The notes under the pieces were generated by a model. That model was not told the DNA's origin and ran no database searches. It saw only the letters and a program-made list of their open reading frames with translations. A program made the translations under genes and the position numbers. Positions 1-9,448 of a stretch of 13,486 nt of DNA are shown here, piece after piece. The stretch is from Jimgerdemannia flammicorona (Eukaryota > Mucoromycota > Endogonomycetes > Endogonales > Endogonaceae), in assembly GCA_003990745.1 (NCBI GenBank), contig RBNI01004781.1, positions 1 to 13,486 of the forward strand, written 5' to 3'. How positions within the stretch are numbered: position 1 is the stretch's first letter; the number at the start of each line of letters is the position of its first letter.

Positions 1-295
1 TTTTTTAAAGTTACTTGGACTCCATCTTTTATTACCTGTCTATTAATAATTTTACAGTTTACCCTCCCACTACCCAATTCCCATAGAGGTGCCACTCCCC
101 CTACCTATATGAACAAAGACTACTTTCTCACCCACAACACCAACTCTCCCCCCACTCTGCCTACAGATTTGTTCCACCAACCAATGCCTTCAACCCCCCT
201 TCAACCCCCAACCAAGCCACCAGTCCATCAAGGTGTCTTCCATAAGGCTATACTATCTCATCAGCCTGACCTTGGAGCCAAGTTTCCTCCCATCC
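1..295 (-). other. LINE 3' part: end of ORF2 or 3' UTR
   Basis: The ORF2 frame still reads protein-like here (for example GRHLDGLVAWLGVEGG) but is cut by stops at 296, 248 and several further sites, so either ORF2 extends further or this is the 3' UTR. CpG is absent from this stretch. Six T at the window start would be six A on the sense strand, too few to call a poly(A) tail. No target-site duplication can be tested because the far flank is outside the window. Confidence 0.5.
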
Positions 296-479
296 TCAAA
301 AATAAATAACCAGTGACTGGCCAACCCCACCCAAATGACCAAAGCCCAACCTAACATCAGCCATTCCTTTCCCACCCCCCCCCTCCAGTCTGCCCCTTAA
401 ATCCTCCCATTGCTCCTGCACTTCAGCTCCTCTATATACTACCCCCAGATGATCTCTAATGTTTTGCCAAAAGGTACTA

Positions 480-600
480 AGCACCTCACACTCTCCTAGC
501 CAATGTTCAGGCATCTGTATATATCCCCCTTCCTGCCCTACATTATAACACTCTTTACAGTCAAAGCAGCCTCTCTTGATAAGGTGGCCGGAGCAGAAGT
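480..600 (-). other. ORF2 C-terminal Cys/His finger (zf-RVT-like)
   Basis: In the ORF2 frame the residues CFDCKEC are followed by MPEHWLGEC and then TFWQNI. The spacing C-x2-C, then H, then C, followed by a Trp-rich stretch, matches the zinc-binding region found after the RT of L1/Tx1-type LINEs. It lies in the right place, about 250 codons after the end of the RT tail, and supports the single-frame reading across 25 stops. Confidence 0.65.
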
Positions 601-1372
601 TGAGTATGACATTTTACCTCAGCACATACCACCAGACCACCCAGTACTTCGGTGGCAGCCACCTCCTCACCTTGGCACTCTAGGCCCAAATGCTATGCCA
701 GTCTTACTCCTCACTGATTCCTACACTCTGCCAACTGCTAGGCCACAGATCCTGGCCTGGTCCCCATTGGTATTCAATCCCATCACCAATGTCAAACTCA
801 ATTAAGGGAGTGCCTCCTAGTAACACTCGATCCCATCTCTATATCACTGGGTCCCAAGCCTCCTCTCCTTCATTTCCCTGCTATCTAATTCCAATGTGGC
901 ACACTCCCTCTGCCACTCCCCATCAGAAGCCTTTGTATTGCAATTGTCTGAAGTTCTGAAGGCCTACAAGTGCTAGGAGATCACCAGTCGAATCCCTCAG
1001 CAAGGACCTCATCTCCCAGACTTTCTGCAGTAGGAGAACCCAACTACTCTCTCTCAACTCCACTGCTCTCTTCAGCCACCATGCTCTCAAGCAGTGCAGC
1101 CTCTTAGAAAAGTCAACCAGCCCAAGACCCCCATGTACCACCAGTAAGGACAAGACCTCCTAGCTAATCTGACTCCTCCTTCCAGCCCAGATCCACCCCT
1201 TGGCCAGCTTCATCAATCGCTTCACCACCTAGGCTGAGAAGTCCAGATGATAAGTCAGATACCACACCTTCAGCAGCCAATAGACATTCAGAATCGAAAC
1301 ACATCCTGCCAGAGACAATTGGCAGCCCCCCCAACTCTACAAGGCCTCCTCCCAAATGCCAACCCTCTGCTT

Positions 1373-2377
1373 TCACCAAAGTCTGGGTAGAACTGACCCA
1401 TATACTGACAGATAAATACCCAAGTACCTAACCACCTCACCAGTAGGAACAATTGCACCAATAATCTCCCCACCCACCAGACCATTACCTAACACCATTG
1501 TTTCACACTTATGCCAATTAAGCCTAGCCCCAGAGTTTGCCTCATACCACTCCACTGTTTCCTTGAGCTTCTCAACATCTGCAATTGATCCCAGACTGAC
1601 CACCATGTCATCCACAAATACTCCTACTTTCCACCTAATGCCAAAGATAGAGAGCCCCACTATCTTCTGCCTGATTTTGTCCATAAAGGGCTCCAGAGAT
1701 AAAGCATACAAAATGAGAGACAGAGGGTCCCCCTGGGGCACCCCCCTACCCAGGGGAAATACTATCCCTCTATGTCCATTACACATGAGTACTGCCCTAC
1801 TTCCTTCCAGTAGGCTGATCATGGCAGTCCTGAACTGTTGCGGGACCCCAATCCTATCCAAAACTTTCACCAGCCAGACCCATCACACTCAGTCATAAGC
1901 CTTCTCCTGATCCAAAAAGACCAGATACCCATCCAGTCCACTGGCTCATACCCCTTCAATAATACCATGTACCTATGCTGTGCCATCCCTGATGAGCCAG
2001 CCTCCCACAAAGCCCCGCTGCTCCTCACCCAAGACTTGCTGGGCCACCTTTTGCAACCTTGCAACCACCACTTTGGTAATCAACTTTCTGTCTATATCCA
2101 GTAGCATAATTGGCCTCCAGTTCTTCCAGTCCTCTCAGCTACCTTTGTTCTTATAAAGCAATGTCACCAGCCCTAAATCCTGTTCTCCCACCCATCTCCC
2201 TGTCCATAGAATCCAATCACACAGTGCCATCATCTCTCCCAGTACTCCAGGGACTCCCACCATCTTTTTCCAGAAGTCCCAGGGCAGACCATCCTCCCCA
2301 GGCACTATACCCAAGGTTGTCGTGGCAAGAACCTGGTGGATCTCCTCCTCTAGTACTGGCAGTACTAAGTTACCCAA
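1373..2377 (-). other. ORF2 reverse transcriptase domain
   Basis: The motifs follow the LINE RT order: an entry block with GEDGLPWDFWKKM, the LYKNKG...NWRPIMLLD block, EKAYD with its following stops, the fingers-palm block RGVPQGDPLSLILYAL, the catalytic FVDD box (1607-1618, usually A/F/Y-x-DD), WYEANSGARLNWHKC and YLGIYL. The part from 1870 to 1376 has no stop and is the best-preserved stretch of the LINE. GVPQGxPLS, SGARLNW and the FVDD box together point to the L1/Tx1 side of the LINE tree. Stops in this domain lie at 2135, 1973, 1946, 1889 and 1883. Confidence 0.85.
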
Positions 2378-2950
2378 CCCATCTACTCAGGTAGGGTACC
2401 AATCTGCCAATGCCTGATCAATGTCCTCAGCATCTGCCCCACCCTCCTCCTCACTTCACAATCTACTCCAATGCTCCTTTAATGATCCAAGAATGTCTTG
2501 TATCCCATGCACCAGTAAACCATCGGCATTAAGCACCCCCTCCCACCTTTGCTGCACCCTTCTCACCTGAAGGGCTCTCATAAGAAACTTTAAGAGCCAC
2601 TCTCCTTCCTCCAGCCCCTGCCAATAAAGCCATGCTGCCAGACTCTGGACTCTTGCCTCTTCCTCATTCCGCAGCATCTGTTGTAGTTCAGTCACCTCTA
2701 TTCTTAACCTTATTAATTACCAGTCCTCCTCTCCCTCCAACATCACCAGTCTAGCCCAGTTCTCTAAGAGTCTAGATAGTCTACTAGATGCCCACTGCAC
2801 CCACCACCTCCTCTATCTCCCCACCTCTATACCAGCCTCACTCCAGAAGGTTCTAGCCATCTCCTTCATCCATATCTACTGAATATCAACTGGGACACCT
2901 TCCTGCCTCCAGTGTTCCACCTGCAGTTGAACTACTTTAGCCCATTTATC

Positions 2951-3727
2951 TCACCGAATCTTATCATCTAGTAAGGAGGAATTGAGACACCAATGTCCAG
3001 GCCCATCCCCACTCCCCCCAAAATGTCCCTGCCCTAAAAGCCCCCAATGATCTGACCAAGGACACCATTCCACCTCCAGTGACTTCCAAACATCCAAGCC
3101 CCAGCAACTGGCTGTCAGAATCCAATCAATTCTCATCCCCAGGCCCCCAGCCCAGTGCATGTATACCCTCTTGTTCTCCCAACATTCCCTACTAGCATCC
3201 ACCAGAGCACTCAGTCTTTCCACTTCCTCCTATGCTACCAGTCCTCCACTCTGATCCCCAGCTCCTTGTCCTCCATCAGTTCTATCTCTCAATATGTCTC
3301 AGACCATATTGAAGTCCCCACCGAGCACATCTACCCCAATCTCTGCAAGAATTCCACTCTTCTGTAGGCCCGTCACCCAATTCACCTGCTCACCCTGTAC
3401 TGCAGGGCAGTAACAGGAGCCCACCATGACTGGCTCCCAACCTGTGCATATCCACTCTCCTCAGACCAATCTATCCCCCCAGCTCTGCATATCCTGTATC
3501 TCCTCTCTGCCCTTCTATACCAGAATTTCAACCTTGCCCCTCCAAACCACCTCACCTCCCCACTCCTTCATCCAATCCAGTCTATCCAAGTCATCCTCAC
3601 ACCTGATATCCTGTAAGAGGAAGAGATCGGCCTCCAATCTCTTCAGCCAAGTAAAAATGTTCTTACGTCGATAAGCGCCCCATAACCCATTCACATTCAA
3701 AGAAAAAATATTGGTTATACTATTCAT
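2951..3727 (-). other. ORF2 endonuclease domain (exonuclease-endonuclease-phosphatase fold)
   Basis: Reading down from 3727, motif I is SLNVNGLWG, motif II is LFLLQDIRCEDD, then PVMVGSCYCP, GGDFNMV near 3310, and CPWSDHWGLL near 3050. These match the order of the family's Asn, Glu, Asp-x-Asn and Ser-Asp-His active-site motifs. The family usually has LLQET in motif II; here the Glu position reads Asp, a substitution that may lower or abolish activity. Stops lie in the domain at 3515, 3461, 3299, 3230 and 2951. Confidence 0.8.
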
Positions 3728-3758
3728 AAGAGAAATTATATAGTTTCAGATGTGTCCT

Positions 3759-4115
3759 CTACTGCTCCATATCTACTTCCTTCTGTGCCCTATCTAGGTT
3801 GTGCTCAGCAATAGCTTCCACTTTCTCAGTCCTCTTAGCCTCTAATTCAGCCAGGATCTCAGCCATCTCCCCATCCTCCTTTTCCTCAAACTCCTCACAG
3901 TACTCCAAGCAAGCCTCTTGCCAGAGCTGCAGTCCATGCTGCTTAGTCCAACAGTGGGCAGTCTGCTCATCTGCCACAACTACCAGAGCAGCTTCTCTCT
4001 CCTTATCTACCTCATACCCCTCCTCCTCCAAGTATACTGCCAGAATTTCTGCCTTCAATGCTACCACTACACCATCACTCCACAGGACCCTTACCCAATA
4101 CTCATCGCTCATCAC
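3759..4115 (-). pseudogene. LINE ORF1, C-terminal segment
   Basis: This is the last part of ORF1, ending at a TAG (3759-3761) 31 bp before the ORF2 ATG. It reads without a stop from the MITE junction: SDEYWVRVLWSDGVVVALKAE, an acidic stretch (LEYCEEFEEKEDGEMAEI) and a Glu/Lys-rich end (RTEKVEAIAEHNL) with coiled-coil character. An open frame of 155 codons starting at 4226 exists only because it reads into the MITE, so its first 37 or so residues are not LINE protein. The frame here is offset from the segment right of the MITE by exactly the 611 bp insert, and joins it when that is removed. A plus-strand ORF over the same bases is a shadow. ORF1 proteins of LINEs bind the element RNA; no CCHC knuckle is seen here. 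Confidence 0.75.
4108..4115. repeat. Target-site duplication, left side of the MITE
   Basis: CTCATCAC directly abuts the TAGTGCTC end and is repeated at 4719-4726. Eight bases is the hAT length, and the T at position 2 and A at position 7 fit the known hAT target bias. Confidence 0.88.
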
Positions 4116-4718
4116 TAGTGCTCTGAACAAGTCAATCTGGATAGGATTCGGATGGATTCGAATCCCATCCGGATCAACTCGGATTGGATTCGAATCAACC
4201 ATTGTTTTGATTTCCAAATTGGACAATTAAATGTTTACATCAATAACTCGATGAATAATCATCCAAATTTGATGATCTTAGTATCATTTGAAAGCCCTTA
4301 ATAAGGCCTTTCTAATGATATCAAGAACATTAAAATCGGATTACGCGTTGCCGAGATATTAAGGAAAACATTCTATTTGACGAAATTTCCAAAATCGGCA
4401 AATTGAAGAATTTCCAAAATCGGCGATTCAGACGGTTTCCTTCATAACTCAGCAACGCATGATCCGATTTCAATGTTCTTGATATCATTAGATAGGCCTT
4501 ATTAAGGGCTTTCAAATGACACCAAGATCATCAAATTTTGATGATTATTCATTGAGTTATTGATATAAACATTTAATTATCTAATTTGGAAATCAAAACA
4601 ATGGTTGATTCAAATCCATCTGGATGGGATTTGAATCCCATCCGAGTTGATTCAGATGGGATTCAATCCGAATCAATCCGAATCCAATCCGGATTAAATT
4701 GACTCATTAGGAGCACTA
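4116..4718. mobile_element. hAT-type palindromic MITE, 603 bp
   Basis: The ends are perfect 8-bp inverted repeats, TAGTGCTC and GAGCACTA, matching the hAT terminal pattern (C/T-A-A/G-N-G). They are flanked by an 8-bp direct repeat CTCATCAC, which also fits the hAT target preference nTnnnnAn. Almost the whole element is an inverted repeat: the left arm (4116 to about 4367) pairs with the right arm (about 4436-4718) around a 68-bp centre. The arms are clearly homologous but differ by small indels and many transitions. Each arm carries a subterminal cluster of GGATTCG/GGATTG-type repeats, as expected for transposase-binding sites. No transposase is encoded, so it would have moved with enzyme supplied elsewhere. 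It interrupts LINE ORF1. A 61-codon minus-strand ORF inside (4330-4515) is chance reading. Confidence 0.88.
4384..4424. repeat. Direct repeat in the MITE centre
   Basis: The 16-mer AATTTCCAAAATCGGC occurs at 4384-4399 and again at 4409-4424, a 25-bp period in the unpaired centre between the two arms. Nothing else in the MITE repeats at this length without being part of the palindrome. Confidence 0.8.
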
Positions 4719-4726
4719 CTCATCAC
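4719..4726. repeat. Target-site duplication, right side of the MITE
   Basis: Second copy of CTCATCAC, directly after GAGCACTA. Removing the MITE with this copy takes out 611 bp and puts ORF1 back in frame across the junction, where the residues either side read LGEVNL-stop-VMSDEYWV. Confidence 0.88.
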
Positions 4727-5454
4727 TCAGAGGTTGACTTCTCCCAGCTCTTCCACCACTAAGTTGTTCATCATCCAGTACACTCAGAGCAAGTTTCCCA
4801 CCTCCTTCCCTCCAGGGGTTGCTGGCCTCCCTCCATCCAACATTGTAGTATCAGCCCCTATACTCGTCGACTCATTCCATCTCTCCTCTGGGATATCCAC
4901 CAATTCCTCTTCTCTAGTTGTCTCTACCAATCCCCCCTTCTCCACATTTGGGACTCCAAAGTGCACCTACTGAGCACCACACATCAGCACATCCTCCACC
5001 ACTCTATCTCTCACTGCCAGACCTCTTCTGATAAGGGGGGAGAGTGAAGGTGAATCCTCCCACATTTCCTCCCAAACCTCAAGTGTGCCATCTTCATATG
5101 GATTCTTGCTTGTCACCTTCTCAGCCTCTACTTGCCCCCTCTCCTCATTCCTTCCACTACTAGCAGCACAGATACTTACCTCAGCACCTCCAGTAGTTGC
5201 ACTATCACTCGCCTTCCTCATTGCCTCTGCCCTCATTTTCGTCAATAATTCCCTCTGCCTTCTGCACTCTTGGGACCTCTCCTACACCTTCTTGTTGATG
5301 CAGACTCACTTCCCTCCAACTACCTCAAGATGCATTGCCTCCTCAAATGCCTTCCATGCTTTTGCCCTCCTCTTCACTACTTTACTTAACTCCTCCAGTG
5401 CTTCCAGCAAATCCTCCTCCTCCTCCTCACTCCTCTTTACTCTTATCATCTTGT

Positions 5455-5459
5455 ACAAG
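5455..5459. repeat. Copia target-site duplication, left copy
   Basis: ACAAG immediately before TGTTGTGG; the same five bases follow the right LTR at 10551-10555. Five bases is the usual Ty1/copia integrase duplication. Confidence 0.9.
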
Positions 5460-5612
5460 TGTTGTGGAATGTGGACTTTGGAGAGAGAAGCAAACTGTTT
5501 ATTGCTAATTCTTACGCACTTTTACACGTCACCATTAGTGACATTTACATGATGACATAGTCAAGGAAGGCTGCGCCACCATATATCGAGTTGTAACCTA
5601 CATATTTCAATA
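5460..5612 (-). repeat. Copia 3' LTR
   Basis: This 153-bp repeat runs from TGTTGTGG to TTTCAATA on the plus strand; in element sense it starts TATTG and ends CAACA, an inverted pair with one mismatch. It matches the other LTR over its full length with nine differences, all transitions, and no indel. Five of the nine fall at inferred ancestral CpG sites. Confidence 0.93.
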
Positions 5613-5622
5613 CTTCCGCTCA
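5613..5622 (-). promoter_or_regulatory. Possible copia polypurine tract
   Basis: In element sense the bases just before the 3' LTR read GAGCGGAAG, purines with one C. A polypurine tract is expected exactly here to prime plus-strand synthesis, but this one is short and impure, perhaps eroded. Confidence 0.4.
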
Positions 5623-5900
5623 ATGAGATATACAAATTCCCAAACTGCAATACTAAGCTATAACTACTGCAAATCTTGCTGCAATATTCAGACCACTATC
5701 TAGAAACCGAAAAACATTCGAATTGCCTGCTTAAAGCTCAAAAAATAGGTTGAAAAGTAGAGATATGAACATTTGTAGATGAGCAATGTTGGTAGAAATC
5801 TGCAATATAGTGATAGGGAAAAGAAATACATTGAATATGAAATAGATTTCGAAATTGATCTGTCGAAATACTTCCGTATAGCTCACTATTGTTGCTGTTT
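5623..5900 (-). other. Copia 3' internal noncoding region
   Basis: Between the end of pol and the 3' LTR about 280 bp carry no recognisable protein. Small ORFs on both strands here (for example 5731-5952 and 5779-6066) overlap the end of pol in other frames and look like chance. The stretch is AT-rich. Confidence 0.6.
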
Positions 5901-8900
5901 TTATTGCTGGCATATAGTTTTCGCCACTATAACTCCTATTCTCTTTATGCATAGATCAAATCTTGTCTTTGGGAGGGCTTTCATTAATGAATCTGCTATC
6001 ATACACTCTGTTGGAGTGTATTCCAGGTATATAGTATCGTTTTCCACACATTCCCATATGAAATGATGCTGTATATTGATGTGTTTCGTTCTAGTGTGAT
6101 GTATAGAATTCTTTGCCAAAGCAATCATTGATTGGTTATCTTGCTGGAGTAGCGTAGAGTACCATTGCTTGTATCCCAGCTCCTTTAACAGTTCTCAAAG
6201 CCAGATAGCCTCCTTTGTTGCCGTTGATAACGCTTGATATTCCACTTGTATAGAGGATGTTATCACTGAAGGTTGCTTACGCGTTTGCCACGAAATGGCT
6301 CCGTTGTTTACTTTAAAGATATATCCAGTCATAGACTTTCTGTCATCTAAGTCGCTGGCCCAATCGGCATCACAAGAACCGAATAGGTATATAGTACTCC
6401 TGCTTGGCCCATTATCACTGCCCAAACTGAGTGTATAGTCCGCGGTTCCTTTGATGTATCTGAAAATTCACTTGATTGCTGTCCAATGGCTATTGTTGTA
6501 GCATGAAGAATACTGCACCACTTTGTTTACCACAAAAGAGATATCAGGTCTTATCTCTTGCATAAGATACATGAGGGATCTCACAGCTTGTCAATAGGGA
6601 ATGTCGTTTCCCTCGGGCATAGTGTCAGACTTCTTTAGTTTCACAAATGTTTCCATAGGTGTCCTGACTGGTTTGCATTCACTCATCCTGAATCACTCAA
6701 GAATATTTTGAATATATGTGGCTTACGTTAGGTGTATAGTATGCTTGTACCTGTTACATGTAATCGATATTCCAAGGAGATAGAACGCTTCGCCTAAGTC
6801 TGTCATTTTGAATTCCTGGTATAGTGTAGCCTTTACATTATTGATTTCACTTGCTGTTCTGACTAAAATAATATCATCAACCCAAATTCCCAGGTATACT
6901 GTTCCTGAGGATGTATGTCAGGTGTATATATATGGATCGGCTTCACAATGCTTGAATCTGTTGTCTAGGAGATATCTATTGATCTTTCAATTCCACAATC
7001 TTGCTGCTTGCTTGATTCTATAGAGCCCTTTATGTAATTTATATACGAGCTCGTTTCCATCATTGTCATATAGTTTGTATCCTTATGGTTGTCATATATA
7101 TAACTCCATGTCTATGTCACCATTCAAGAATGCTATCTTTATGTCCATTTGGTATATTTTATAGTCGTACTTGGCTCTGATCACAAGAAGTATTCTAAGC
7201 GAAGTCAACTTAAATACCGGGGAAAATGTCTCATCGTAGTCTATGCCATAGCCTTGCGAGTACCCCTTTGCTACAAATCGAGCCTTATACTATTCTATGT
7301 TGCCATTAGCCTTATGCTTGATCTTATAGACCCACTTCGATCCTATAGCTTGTCGCTCTGCTGGAAGGCTTACTAGATCCCAAGTATTGTTTTCGATGAG
7401 CGAACTGTACTTCTCATCCATAGCCCTTCTCCACTCCTTCTTATCATTTGAGTGAATGGCTTCGTCGTAGTTCTCTGGTTCACTGGTCATTGCAATATAT
7501 GCACATTTGTAAGAATCAGCATAGTTCACGTGATGTCTGCTATTGTTGTTATGATGGGATATTTTAGGCAGGTCCCAATAACCTCCTAAATCTGTATCTA
7601 GAACTCTGGATTTGTACTTTTGTTTGCCCTTCGGAGAGGTATCCTCTTCATTGTCCTCATCTATAATTTCTGTTATCCTTGGTTCTTGCAACTTCATTGC
7701 CATTTGAATGGGTTGTGCTTTTGCTGGCATAGGTCCTAAGGATGTCTTTGGCATAGTCTTCGGTGTTATTCCGGGTGTAGATATTGTTCCGCTAGCCTTT
7801 GCAGTTGGTGTAGATATCACTGGCTGTACCGTCAAATTCACTGTTGGATTCATCGTCGGATTCGAGATAGGAATTTCCACATAAATTTCCTGCTTAGTCT
7901 CTTTGAACTATATGTCGCATGAAATGATTATATGTCATTTCTGTGAGTTCCAAAGTCTATATCCCGCTCCATTATATCCAAGGAATATATGCTTATCTGC
8001 CTTAGATTTGAACTTGCCTCGGTTGCCACCTTTGTCCAGAATATATGCCTCGCTTCCAAATATGCGTAAGTGTAAAATATCAGGCTTGGATCCATTCCAT
8101 AATTCCTCAGAGATAAGATTGCTGTCATTCCTGAATTGCTTACTGAGATCCTTGCTTAGAGCTCGAGAGAAACAATAATTTCGAATATATGCCACCGTAT
8201 TTACTGCTTCTGCCCAAAAGAACTTCGGTAAGCTGGCCGTATTCATCATCGTTCTAGCCATTTCCACTACTGTTCAATTGAATCATTCTGCCATGCCATT
8301 TTTCTGAGGTGTATAAGGAGCTGTTGTAGAGTGCTGTATACCATTCTTCTTCAAGAAGTGTCTGAAACCTTTGTTGACATATTCTTTACTGTTATCTGAG
8401 TGTAGGGTTCATATTCTATGTCCCATCTCATTCTCTACGGCTGCCTTGAATTCCCGGAATTTGTCGAATGCCTCGTTTTTCCCTGCAATGAGATATACAT
8501 GGACTTTGCATGTATAATCATCAATGAATGTAATAAAATACTTCTTCCTGAAGTGTGATGCCATTCGTATGGGACCACAAATATCTGTATGAATCAAATC
8601 AAGAATGCTGGCTGCTCGCTTCATTCGTTCCTAAAAAGGTTGCCAGGAAGCCTTGTTTGCCGCGCATCTATCACAAAAGAAATTCGGTGGTATATAGTCC
8701 AGTAAACTATACACAGACTTACTCCTTACCATCCGTTCGAGACTCATTTTACCAATATGTCCTAAGCATTTATGCATTATATGCCAGAAATCCTCTCCTG
8801 TCATAGTTGCAGAATATGCAGATATAGCACCACTCGGCATGCCATTGATTGCATATAGATTCCCCTTTTTTGATACATACATTAACTCCTTATTGTTCTT

Positions 8901-9170
8901 CAGATTGATTACCGTTATACTGTTCAGGCATATATTTACTCCTCTGTCCCCACGAGCCATCATCCGGCCTATCGAAAAGAGGTTCTTGCCTATATCTGGA
9001 GTGTATAGTACATCCATAAAGGTGCCTGAAGGTTCATCAATATTTCCATGTAGATGTATGTCTACGTTGCCTTTCCCTTGAGTGTAAATGATATTATTGT
9101 CACCTAGCTTGATAGGTATGAGATGCTCAAACTTCTCGTACATAGAGAACCACTCCTGGTGAGCCATCAT
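5901..9170 (-). pseudogene. Copia pol: protease end, integrase, reverse transcriptase, RNase H, broken
   Basis: One frame runs from 9170 to 5901 with many stops and no further shift seen. Order: protease end (MMAHQEWFSMYEKF, KLGDNN, FMDVLYTPDIGKNLFSIG); integrase zinc finger with His at FWHIMHKCLGH and Cys at CDRC (about 8664-8783); integrase core with the three acidic residues at HTDICGP (near 8585), HSDN (near 8390) and NGMAE (near 8290); RT with TWDLVSLPAERQAIGSKWVY (about 7385-7320), ARFVAKGYSQ, QMDIKIAFLNGDID and the catalytic WVDD at 6873-6884 (usually YVDD); RNase H with CDADWASDLDDRKSMTGYIF (about 6370) and ending near ADSLMKALPKTRF. Stops include TAG at 8631 and 7290 and two TGA beside NGMAE where the family has Arg. 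Confidence 0.9.
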
Positions 9171-9184
9171 ATGCTATATTGCAC

Positions 9185-9439
9185 CTAGACCTCTTTGCTG
9201 CATGCATCACTGTTCAGCGTATAGCTTACATTTGCGCTAGTGCCAACATTGACATCACCATTTTTCACTGTCTGAAGAGTATTTCCTTTATCAGGATTTG
9301 TAGATGTCGAATTGCCGCCGTATTTGCAACTGGCATTGTTTTTTGAATTATCTCTCGCTTCTGTGTATGGGTAGATTGCTGCTTCTGCAAAGAATAGACC
9401 TCCCCCGTTGCCGCTGCTGTCATTATTGGCATCCACCAT
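9185..9439 (-). pseudogene. Copia protease, N-terminal part, active site lost
   Basis: This follows gag in the same frame. After an Asn/Ser/Gly-rich linker the sequence reads SYTLNSDACS at about 9203-9229, exactly where copia proteases have the active-site pattern W/Y-x-L-D-S-G-A. Here D is N (AAC at 9212-9214) and G is D (GAT at 9206-9208). Both are single G-to-A changes from GAC and GGT, so the catalytic aspartate is gone. A TAG follows at 9185-9187. The HM-x-Q-x-W-F continuation of the protease appears in the next frame from 9170, so a small indel lies between them. Aspartic proteases of this type cut Gag-Pol into its parts; this one could not. Confidence 0.75.
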
Positions 9440-9448
9440 ATTTGTCTG

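Larger units (their letters stand above)
296..3727 (-). pseudogene. LINE ORF2: endonuclease - reverse transcriptase - zinc finger polyprotein, broken by 25 stops
   Basis: ORF2 would nick target DNA and copy the LINE RNA at the nick. The ATG at 3725-3727 lies 31 bp past the ORF1 stop. Domains in order: endonuclease (SLNVNG near the start, GDFN near 3310, SDH near 3050); RT (GEDGLPWDFW near 2300, NWRPI near 2115, EKAYD near 1900, GVPQGDPLS near 1735, FVDD at 1607-1618, YLGIYL near 1415); RT tail with WYLTYHLDFS and HGGLGL (about 1260-1110); Cys/His finger (about 600-480). The whole 1,144-codon stretch stays in one frame with no indel. It has 25 in-frame stops: 11 TGA, 11 TAG and 3 TAA. In two family motifs the stop replaces an expected Arg (KGS-stop-EDWKNWRP; EKAYD-stop-V), as CGA-to-TGA change would give. 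The stop at 296 may not be the native end, because the frame still reads protein-like to the left. Confidence 0.88.
4719..5459 (-). pseudogene. LINE ORF1, middle segment
   Basis: This piece of the gag-like ORF1 lies between the MITE and the copia element and includes one copy of each target duplication. At its right end it reads KMIRVKRSEEEEEDLLEAL, then ELSKVVKRRAKAWKAFEEAM, a heptad-like charged stretch suggesting a coiled coil for ORF1 multimerisation. After this comes a low-complexity Ser/Thr/Gly part (KASDSATTGGAEVS) and an acidic region. In-frame stops include TGA at about 5306 and TAG at 4967. The frame matches the 5' segment beyond the copia element once 5,096 bp are taken out. The plus-strand ORF at 5085-5552, which runs into the LTR, is a shadow. 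Confidence 0.75.

Noticed and set aside
1164..1485. Minus-strand ORFs in other frames over the LINE RT tail
   Set aside because: The ORF2 frame holds the conserved blocks here (SLAG, HGGLGL) despite stops at 1373, 1337, 1229 and 1160; the other frames have none.
3759..4226. 155-codon minus-strand ORF taken as one gene
   Set aside because: Its first part is MITE sequence; only the part below 4116 belongs to LINE ORF1.
3799..4230. 143-codon plus-strand ORF
   Set aside because: It is the mirror of the acidic ORF1 C-terminus and crosses the MITE junction, so it cannot be an old gene.
5401..5440. CTCCTC run as a microsatellite
   Set aside because: It encodes the Glu-run of LINE ORF1 on the minus strand and needs no separate explanation.
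5085..5552. 155-codon plus-strand ORF
   Set aside because: It is antisense to ORF1 and runs into the copia LTR; a chimera made by the insertion.
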